Positions 6,955 through 12,647 of a stretch of DNA of 13,342 nucleotides are shown here, piece after piece. The stretch is from Planctomycetota bacterium. Its GTDB lineage: Bacteria; Planctomycetota; Planctomycetia; Pirellulales; UBA1268. Location: positions 1 to 13,342 of the forward strand of contig JAQBZA010000045.1 in assembly GCA_027622795.1 (NCBI GenBank), given 5' to 3'. The notes under the pieces are model-generated. The model did not search any database and had not been told where the DNA came from. It saw only the letters and a list, made by a program, of their open reading frames with translations. Position 1 is the first letter of the stretch; every line of letters begins with the position of its first letter. The position numbers were made by a program, and so were the translations under genes.

Positions 6955-8376
6955 GTGTTTGGGCATGCTGCCTTTCAGGGGCGGCAGCAGGCGATCATCG
7001 ATCGCACACTCGCTGGTGGCCATAGCCTCGTGCTCATGCCGACCGGCGGCGGCAAGAGCCTCTGCTATCAGCTGCCGGCGGTCATGCAGGAGGGCCTCAC
7101 CGTCGTGCTGAGCCCCCTGATCGCCCTCATGAAGGATCAGGTCGATGCCCTCACCAGCCGTGGCATCGATGCCGGCTTCATCAACTCGTCGCTGAATAAA
7201 CAGGAAAGGCAGGCTCGTCTCGCAGCCCTGGCCGCGGGCAGCTACAAGCTGCTCTACGTCACGCCGGAACGGTTTCAGAAAACTGACTTCTGTGACATGA
7301 TCGGTCGGCGGCCGATCTCATTGCTGGCCATCGATGAGGCCCACTGCGTGAGCCAATGGGGCCACGACTTCCGCCCCGACTACACCCGGGTCGGAGACAT
7401 CCGGCGACTCCTCGGCAGCCCCACCACCATCGCCCTCACAGCCACCGCCACTCGGGCGGTGCAGCAGGACATCATCCACCAGCTTGGCCTGGGGCCCGAC
7501 GAAGTGGAACTATTTCACGAGGGTATCGACCGGCCCAATCTCACCCTCGCCGTGGAAGAGGTCTGGGGCGAGGAAGACAAGCTGCGGCGGCTCCGTGAAA
7601 TCCTCGCGACCGATGCGATTGCCAGGGAGCAGGCTTCTGGGAGCCACATCATCTACTTCACACTGATCAAGACGCTCGATCGATTCAGCAGGCTGCTGGA
7701 AGCCGAGGGGCTGCCGCATGGCTGCTATCACGGTGGCCTCAGCGCTGCCGAACGAAGGCGGATGCAAGAGGCGTTTCTGGCCGGAGAGCAACGGCTGATG
7801 CTGGCCACCAATGCGTTTGGCATGGGGATCGACAAGCCCGATATCCGGACGGTCACACATGCCGAGGTGCCGGGGTCGCTCGAGAGCTACTACCAGGAAA
7901 TCGGCCGGGCCGGCCGCGACGGCCTGCCATCGCGTTGCACCCTGCTCTACGACCAAAACGACCTGCCGATGCTGATGGAGTTTCTGCGCTGGGCCAATCC
8001 GGAGGCTGATTTTTACCGCCGCGTCTATCACGGGCTGGAGCACGACCTCGAGCGGATCAACGCCTTCGGCCTCGACTGGTTCAACGAACAGCTCGTGGGG
8101 CGACAGGCCCACCATGATCGTCGGCTCGACAGTGCGATCCTCATGCTCGAACGCTATGGCACAATCGCCCGTGGGAGCAACGCGGTGGGCGACCGGCGTC
8201 TGATCGAACTGCTCGGCGAGCTGCCGCCGTCACTTGCCGATGATGCTGATCGCGCCGCAAAGCTTCGCCGTGATCAGGAGAAATTACTGGCGATGGTCGA
8301 GTATGCCCGCTGGGAGGATGACCGCCGCACGTTTCTCGAAACCTACTTTCTGGGCGATCCGCCGGCGGATGCGTAA
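6955..8376 (+). CDS. recQ: RecQ-family ATP-dependent DNA helicase, zinc-less short form
   Basis: A superfamily 2 3'-5' DNA helicase. All core motifs are present: Walker A MPTGGGKSLCYQLPA (residues 28-42), DEAH at 127-130 followed by the RecQ aromatic loop CVSQWGHDFRPDY, TATAT (motif III), ATNAFGMGIDKPD (V) and QEIGRAGRDG (VI, arginine finger). The C-terminal part has a winged-helix-like stretch (about 355-410) and then KLLAMVEYARWEDDRRTFLETYF. This last piece aligns with the zinc-binding segment of RecQ but has Asp where CRR is expected, and the protein ends before the CGxCDxC half. No HRDC domain. The GTG at 6955 cuts into the first helix: the in-frame sequence upstream (AATVLRTV) fits RecQ, yet no ATG, GTG or TTG lies between the stop at 6892-6894 and 6955. 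The true 5' end is unresolved. DNA repair role inferred. Confidence 0.85.
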   Translation: MFGHAAFQGRQQAIIDRTLAGGHSLVLMPTGGGKSLCYQLPAVMQEGLTVVLSPLIALMKDQVDALTSRGIDAGFINSSLNKQERQARLAALAAGSYKLLYVTPERFQKTDFCDMIGRRPISLLAIDEAHCVSQWGHDFRPDYTRVGDIRRLLGSPTTIALTATATRAVQQDIIHQLGLGPDEVELFHEGIDRPNLTLAVEEVWGEEDKLRRLREILATDAIAREQASGSHIIYFTLIKTLDRFSRLLEAEGLPHGCYHGGLSAAERRRMQEAFLAGEQRLMLATNAFGMGIDKPDIRTVTHAEVPGSLESYYQEIGRAGRDGLPSRCTLLYDQNDLPMLMEFLRWANPEADFYRRVYHGLEHDLERINAFGLDWFNEQLVGRQAHHDRRLDSAILMLERYGTIARGSNAVGDRRLIELLGELPPSLADDADRAAKLRRDQEKLLAMVEYARWEDDRRTFLETYFLGDPPADA

Positions 8377-8433
8377 CCACCATTGCCCGGGTCGGTCTTT
8401 CGAGCCCAGTGACGCTGGTGAGTCATGCCCCAC

Positions 8434-8468
8434 CGTGATATCATAAAGACATGAAAACTAGTATCACG
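8434..8468 (+). promoter_or_regulatory. Inverted repeat across the start codon: candidate operator and promoter
   Basis: CGTGATA (8434-8440) and TATCACG (8462-8468) are perfect inverted copies separated by 21 nt, straddling the ATG at 8451. The left arm overlaps an 8-bp palindrome TGATATCA (8436-8443). TATCAT (8439-8444) is a 5/6 match to the -10 consensus and ends 6 nt before the ATG, with a weak TGGTGA (8416-8421) at 17-bp spacing. A repressor bound here would block a leaderless promoter. The encoded protein has a DNA-binding domain, so autoregulation is likely. Inference. Confidence 0.45.
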
Positions 8469-9065
8469 TCGGCGGGCCGGTCGCGCCGCGGTGGGGCGAA
8501 GCCGCCCGCCTCCGGAACGTTCGTCTTGCGGCTCGATCCCCGGCTGCATGCCGTGTTGCGAAACGAGGCTGCGACTGCCGGCGCGTCGCTCAACGAGTGG
8601 TGTAGCCGGGGCCTCGCCGCCCCGGGCGCAGCGGGCCTCGAGGCGGCAGCAGATGTCGTCTTGGCTGTCCGCGCCCGCCTCGGAGAGGATCTGCTTGGAA
8701 TCGTGGTTTACGGGTCATTTGCCCGAGGAGACCTCACGCTCGATTCCGACATCGATCTCCTGATCGTGCTTGCATCGGGTGTCAAGATCACTCGGCCGCT
8801 CTACCGCGAGTGGGAGGACGCCGTGCCAGCGTGGGAGGGCCGCCAGGTCGATCTCCATTTCGTCCACCTACCGGATGCCGCGAGGCCCGTATCGGGCAGC
8901 TGGGCTGAAGCCGGCGTGTGCGGGATCGTGCTGTATGACCGTGATCTGATCGTGTCGCGGCGGCTGATCGACATTCGCAGCCGGATTGCCAATGGAGAAC
9001 TCGTGCGGCGGATGGCGCAGGGCCAGCCCTACTGGATTCACGAGGGGCGTGATGCACAGTCCTGA
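8451..9065 (+). CDS. RHH (HicB-like)-MNT nucleotidyltransferase fusion, antitoxin of an MNT-HEPN module
   Basis: A 204-aa protein with two modules. Residues 20-58 (SGTFVLRLDPRLHAVL...GASLNEWCSRGL) match the ribbon-helix-helix DNA-binding segment found at the end of HicB-type antitoxins. Residues about 62-150 form a minimal nucleotidyltransferase: GSFARGDLTLDSDIDLLIV, with catalytic Asp100 and Asp102 and a third carboxylate, Asp134, in RQVDLHFV. The C-terminal VRRMAQGQPYW is typical of MNT partners of HEPN proteins. In characterised MntA-HepT pairs the nucleotidyltransferase inactivates the HEPN RNase by adding AMP. With all three Asp present, activity is plausible. The ATG has no SD but a -10-like box 6 nt upstream. 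The HEPN gene starts inside its 3' end (14-nt overlap). The RHH fusion is unusual; most MNT antitoxins lack it. Confidence 0.85.
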   Translation: MKTSITSAGRSRRGGAKPPASGTFVLRLDPRLHAVLRNEAATAGASLNEWCSRGLAAPGAAGLEAAADVVLAVRARLGEDLLGIVVYGSFARGDLTLDSDIDLLIVLASGVKITRPLYREWEDAVPAWEGRQVDLHFVHLPDAARPVSGSWAEAGVCGIVLYDRDLIVSRRLIDIRSRIANGELVRRMAQGQPYWIHEGRDAQS

Positions 9066-9477
9066 ATTGGCCGCTGACTACGTCCGCCGGGCGAAGGCCC
9101 GGCTGGCGGCGGTTGATGCGCTCTTTGCGGGCGAGAGTTGGGCAGATGTCGTGCGGGAGTCACAGGAGGTCGTGGAACTGGCGCTCAAAGGGCTTCTGCG
9201 GGCGGTGGGCATCGAGCCACCACGCATCCATGATGTGTCGGACGTGCTCCTCGCCGAGCGGCAGCGATTTCCCAAGGCGATCCACCGGCATCTCGACACG
9301 CTTGCGGCCGGCTCACGGACGCTCCGCCGCGATCGCGAGCTCGCGTTTTATGGGGCGGAGGATCTTACGCCCTCGGGGTTCTACTCGCAGGAGGATGCTG
9401 TGGCGGCTCGGGAGATCGCTCGCAGGACGGTTGCGACCGTCCTGCCCCATGTGGGCCACGGCGAATCGTGTTCTTGA
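9052..9477 (+). CDS. HEPN-domain protein, probable toxin of an MNT-HEPN module
   Basis: A 141-aa, mostly helical HEPN-domain protein. Its signature is the segment around residues 34-66: VRESQEVVELALKGLLRAVG, then PPRIHDVSDVLL. HEPN toxins of this arrangement are RNases held in check by the partner nucleotidyltransferase. The usual catalytic R-x4-6-H is not clearly placed. RFPKAIH (R72, H78) has the right spacing, but the following Tyr of the R-x4-H-x-Y motif, the AMPylation site in HepT, is absent. Toxicity is therefore uncertain. The ATG at 9052 is chosen over the earlier in-frame codon at 8986 because GAGGGG (9042-9047) precedes it by 4 nt and the family N-terminus begins there. It overlaps the antitoxin gene by 14 nt. 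It converges on the TrhO-RluA gene, 31 nt away. Confidence 0.85.
   Translation: MHSPELAADYVRRAKARLAAVDALFAGESWADVVRESQEVVELALKGLLRAVGIEPPRIHDVSDVLLAERQRFPKAIHRHLDTLAAGSRTLRRDRELAFYGAEDLTPSGFYSQEDAVAAREIARRTVATVLPHVGHGESCS
9422..9445 (+). repeat. 10-bp perfect hairpin near the 3' end of the HEPN gene
   Basis: GCAGGACGGT (9422-9431) and ACCGTCCTGC (9436-9445) are perfect inverted copies with a TGCG loop, inside the last codons of the HEPN gene. It lies about 30 nt before the stop and is not followed by a T-tract, so it is not a standard terminator. It may protect the 3' end of the convergent transcript. Confidence 0.55.
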
Positions 9478-9508
9478 ATTGCTGCAGCGTCAGACGCCAC
9501 CGCGTGGC

Positions 9509-11356
9509 TCAGGGGGCCTTGTGCCTTGCATGATCAGCCCAGGCGGGAAGGGCTGCTTCGTGCGTCACCGGAGACAGACCAGCGGCGGGCTGAAACGTTA
9601 ATCGCCACGCATGGAGGCACATTGGCGGGTCCGCTGGGGTGAGCGTCTGCCGATTTCCAAGCTGCTTGTCTGGTAGATAGACCGGGTCACCCACAATCGG
9701 GTGCCCCAGATCCCACAGATGCACACGGATCTGATTCGTCCGTCCCGTGCGTGGTACGGCTTCGATCAGCGTTTCCCCATTCGCACACCGATGCAGCACA
9801 CGGAATGCCGTCTCCGCGGAATCGCCATCGGCTTCGTCAACAACCCGAAAGCCATGCGCGGCCGGCTGGGAGGAGATTGGCTGCCGCGATACCGTTGCCT
9901 CCCAGGCAGGCTGCCCCACCACCCGACAGAGATAGGTTTTTTCTGCCGTGCCCTGCTCGAATTGCCGCTGGATCATCGTTGCTGCCTGACGGCTTCGTGA
10001 AAACACCACGACACCGGTCGTGTTGGAGTCGAGACGATGGGCCGGTGAGAGTCGCTCACCCGGAAAGGCCATGCTCAACAGGTGGGTCATGCTGTTGCGG
10101 TGAAACTGCCCGCAGGGATGCATCGGTAAAGGAGCAGGCTTGGAAAAGACGACGTACTCATCCTCCCAGGCGAGGATATCAATCGCCGCGTTGACTGCCG
10201 GCTCCATCGTGTTGGGCTCGAGCCGAGCCAATCGCTGTCCGCCGCGAACAATCGTCTCCGCGGTCAACGGCCCTCGTTGATCACAGATCAAACGCTTGTC
10301 GATGATCTCCAGCCATTCCGCCCGGGAAATGTGGGGGTGCAGGCCACAGAGAACGTCGATGAGCGTTCGTCGGTCATACTCCGCTGGCACATTGAGCGGC
10401 CGCGTATTGAGGTACGGGCCTGCTCCGGGAAGAGGATCCGCGACGGCGGCGATTGCCGCCCTTCGCGCGGCGAGTGAAACAGGAGCCGCGTCACCAGTCA
10501 GCTTTCGGCAAAAGGGACACGACACACCGGAGACATAGTGTTCCGACTGCTGGTCTTCCACGGTCAGTGGGTGTTGGCAGGCGAAGCACTGGGTGGCAGC
10601 CGTCTCTTCAAGCTGCGGATTGACGGCGACTCGTTGGTCGAACACGAAGCAGTCGCCGTCGTAATGTTCACCGCCGCACTCTTCAAAATACTTCAGAATG
10701 CCGCCGTCCAGCTGATAGATCTGCCGGAATCCTTCCTGCTCCATGAAAGGTCCGGCCTTTTCACAGCGGATGCCTCCGGTGCAGAACATGACGATCGGCT
10801 GGTGCTTGAGCGCCTCGGGGAGTTTTCGGACAGCCGCCGGGAAATCACGAAAATGGTCGATGCCGATCGGCTTCGCGCCGGCAAACGTCCCCAGGCGAAC
10901 CTCGTAGTCGTTTCGGGTATCGAGCAACGTCACGGGGCGGCCCTCGTCGAGCCACTGCTTGAGTTCTTGGGCAGGGAGTTTCTTCGATGTGTACGTTCCC
11001 GGCATCACGCCAGGGACACCGAAGGCGATGATCTCTTTCTTCACCTTGACCAGCAGCCGCCGGAAGGGCTGGCGGTCACTGACACTTTCCTTGGTCTCGA
11101 GGCTTGCCAGCAGCGGATCACTGCGCAGCCGACCGATCAGCCTGTCGACACCGTCCCGAGAACCGGCGAGGAACAGATTGATGCCTTCCGGGCTCAAGAG
11201 AATCGTGCCCTTGAGGTGCTCGGTTTTGCAGAGCGACCGGAGCTCCTCCCGACGCTCAGCCAGCCTGTCGAGCGGAGCGAACAGATAGCCCGCAACATTG
11301 ACAACCACTCCGCCTGTGCTGAGCTGTTGAGGCGATAATTCGGTGCCGGAAGTCAT
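9509..11356 (-). CDS. trhO: TrhO (tRNA U34 hydroxylase) fused to an RluA-family pseudouridine synthase
   Basis: A 615-aa fusion. Residues 15-110 are the N-terminal domain of TrhO/YceA (LKGTILLSPEGINLFLAG). Residues 125-235 are a rhodanese domain with active-site CTGGIRCEKAG (Cys192, Cys198). A Cys-rich segment with CFAC (257-260) and CPFC (280-283) follows. Residues 320-380 resemble an S4-like RNA-binding segment, and 385-600 form an RluA-type pseudouridine synthase with HRLDSNTTG (440-448, catalytic Asp443) and the later RTGRTNQIRVHL motif. TrhO hydroxylates U34 of tRNAs to ho5U using O2; RluA-family enzymes isomerise uridine in rRNA or tRNA. The fusion would place two tRNA/rRNA modifiers on one chain, with the RluA target unknown. 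The ATG at 11356 has no SD but a TATCCT box 6 nt upstream. The gene is convergent with the HEPN gene. Confidence 0.9.
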   Translation of the reverse strand: MTSGTELSPQQLSTGGVVVNVAGYLFAPLDRLAERREELRSLCKTEHLKGTILLSPEGINLFLAGSRDGVDRLIGRLRSDPLLASLETKESVSDRQPFRRLLVKVKKEIIAFGVPGVMPGTYTSKKLPAQELKQWLDEGRPVTLLDTRNDYEVRLGTFAGAKPIGIDHFRDFPAAVRKLPEALKHQPIVMFCTGGIRCEKAGPFMEQEGFRQIYQLDGGILKYFEECGGEHYDGDCFVFDQRVAVNPQLEETAATQCFACQHPLTVEDQQSEHYVSGVSCPFCRKLTGDAAPVSLAARRAAIAAVADPLPGAGPYLNTRPLNVPAEYDRRTLIDVLCGLHPHISRAEWLEIIDKRLICDQRGPLTAETIVRGGQRLARLEPNTMEPAVNAAIDILAWEDEYVVFSKPAPLPMHPCGQFHRNSMTHLLSMAFPGERLSPAHRLDSNTTGVVVFSRSRQAATMIQRQFEQGTAEKTYLCRVVGQPAWEATVSRQPISSQPAAHGFRVVDEADGDSAETAFRVLHRCANGETLIEAVPRTGRTNQIRVHLWDLGHPIVGDPVYLPDKQLGNRQTLTPADPPMCLHAWRLTFQPAAGLSPVTHEAALPAWADHARHKAP

Positions 11357-11362
11357 CGTCGC

Positions 11363-11392
11363 AGGATAGGCTTGTCGGCGGCACTTTCACAA
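11363..11392 (-). promoter_or_regulatory. Putative promoter of the TrhO-RluA gene, leaderless
   Basis: On the minus strand, TTGTGA (11392-11387, 4/6 to the -35 consensus) is 18 nt before TATCCT (11368-11363, 4/6 to the -10 consensus), which ends 6 nt before the ATG at 11356. No SD is present. Inference from sequence only. Confidence 0.4.
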
Positions 11393-11446
11393 GGTTCGGT
11401 CGACAAGGATCTGACAAACCGAGAAAGGTAGGTGAGGGGGTCGGCG

Positions 11447-11463
11447 AACGCTCGAGGAGCGTT
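11447..11463 (-). repeat. 7-bp hairpin downstream of mrp
   Basis: AACGCTC / GAGCGTT with a 3-nt loop lies about 80 nt past the mrp stop on the minus strand. It may mark the 3' end of the nuoN-mrp transcript, but it lacks the U-run of an intrinsic terminator. Confidence 0.3.
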
Positions 11464-11542
11464 GGGCGTATCCTCGCTCCGCGACGAGACTTTTGCCGTC
11501 CCCGAGCCGGCGGTACACAGAGGCGGAATGCGGTCTCGTCGG

Positions 11543-12640
11543 TCAGAGCACCGGGAGCGATGGCATCGGTGGACGGGAGGCGTGGGCGGCGGCGAGGTTG
11601 CCCACAAGCCGGGTGCAGATCGCCTCCAGATACGGCCGGGCGGCCGGGTCATCGAAGTTGGCCGACGTTTTGCCCGCGTCGCCGTGCTCACGGATCGGGA
11701 TCTGGATCGGCACTTCGCCGAGGAACGGAATCTCGAGGTCTTTGGCCGTCCGCTTCGCCCCGCCGGTGCCAAAAATATCGTATCGCTTCTGCGTGTCGGG
11801 GCAGACAAAGAAGCTCATGTTTTCCACCATGCCCAGCACCGGGATATTCACCTTGCGAAACATCGCGATCGCCTTCGTGGCGTCGAGCAGGGCCACGTCT
11901 TGCGGCGTGCAGACGACGACGGCCCCGGTGAGCGGCAACGCCTGGGAGAGCGTGAGCGCGATGTCGCCCGTGCCAGGTGGCATGTCGATGATCAGATAGT
12001 CGAGCGGCCCCCAGAGCGTGTCGCGGAGCATCTGCGTGATCGCGCCGTGGAGCATCGGCCCCCGCCAGACCACGGCCTCACCCGGGGGCACCATAAACCC
12101 CATCGACATCACCGGCATCGGCTGGGTGGCTGCGCCGCCGGGAGCATGCATCATCGGCACGATCTTGCCCTGATCGATGGCAGGGCGGCCGGTGAGACCA
12201 ACGAGGTGTGGCACGCTCGGGCCGTAGACGTCGGCATCGAGCAGGCCCACGCGGCTTCCGGCCCGGGCGAGGCCGATGGCGATGCTCGTGGCGATCGTGC
12301 TCTTGCCCACGCCCCCCTTGCCACTTCCCACCGCGATCACACACTTGGCTTCGATCCCGATCTGGCCGAGCTTCACGGGCGGCCGGTCGTGCGGCACGAT
12401 CGTGACACTCACGGAAGGCACCTGCGGAAACCGCGACCGCAGTGACTCCTCGATGCGGCCCCGGGTCTGGCTCCAGAGAATTGCCGAGTGGGTTGTGAGG
12501 CCGACGGTGACGGCGATCGAGTCAGGGCCGCAGTCGATGCTCCGCAGCTGATCCATCTCCGCGAGCGGGCGGCCGGTCTCCGGATCGGTGAAATCGGCAA
12601 GGGCGGCGCGAACAGCTGCTGCGTCGGGCGTGGTGCTCAT
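11543..12640 (-). CDS. mrp: Mrp/ApbC (NBP35-family) Fe-S cluster P-loop protein
   Basis: A 365-aa Mrp-family Fe-S cluster carrier ATPase. Residues 5-80 form a DUF59/MIP18-like N-terminal domain (FTDPETGRPLAEMDQLRSI). Then comes the deviant Walker A GSGKGGVGKST (105-115), LLDADVYGPS, and IDMPPGTGD (the Mrp signature). The usual CxxC that bridges a [4Fe-4S] cluster between two subunits is incomplete: VCPDTQKRYDIFG keeps Cys280, but Thr283 replaces the second Cys. The family is known to vary here, so function may remain. The ATG at 12640 lies 7 nt after the nuoN stop. A TTG at 12679 would overlap nuoN by 32 nt and is less likely. Standing right behind nuoN, it may serve complex I assembly, as Ind1/NUBPL does in mitochondria (inference). 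Confidence 0.93.
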   Translation of the reverse strand: MSTTPDAAAVRAALADFTDPETGRPLAEMDQLRSIDCGPDSIAVTVGLTTHSAILWSQTRGRIEESLRSRFPQVPSVSVTIVPHDRPPVKLGQIGIEAKCVIAVGSGKGGVGKSTIATSIAIGLARAGSRVGLLDADVYGPSVPHLVGLTGRPAIDQGKIVPMMHAPGGAATQPMPVMSMGFMVPPGEAVVWRGPMLHGAITQMLRDTLWGPLDYLIIDMPPGTGDIALTLSQALPLTGAVVVCTPQDVALLDATKAIAMFRKVNIPVLGMVENMSFFVCPDTQKRYDIFGTGGAKRTAKDLEIPFLGEVPIQIPIREHGDAGKTSANFDDPAARPYLEAICTRLVGNLAAAHASRPPMPSLPVL

Positions 12641-12647
12641 GGCGAGA

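Larger units (their letters stand above)
11357..11542 (-). other. 186-nt intergenic region between mrp and the TrhO-RluA gene
   Basis: The spacer downstream of mrp on the minus strand. It carries the putative promoter at 11363-11392 and a perfect 7-bp hairpin, AACGCTC (11447-11453) / GAGCGTT (11457-11463), with a 3-nt loop. No T-tract follows the hairpin on either strand, so a terminator role is weak. No gene is seen. Confidence 0.5.

Noticed and set aside
10538..11338. Long plus-strand open frame (266 codons) opposite the TrhO-RluA gene
   Set aside because: It lies wholly within the minus-strand gene, shows no recognisable domain, and is expected from high-GC codon bias.
11447..11463. Intrinsic terminator for mrp
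   Set aside because: The hairpin is perfect but no U-run follows on either strand, so it is kept only as a hairpin.
11432..12445. 337-codon plus-strand frame opposite mrp, rich in His and Arg
   Set aside because: It mirrors the strongly supported Mrp frame; its composition is that of an antisense shadow.
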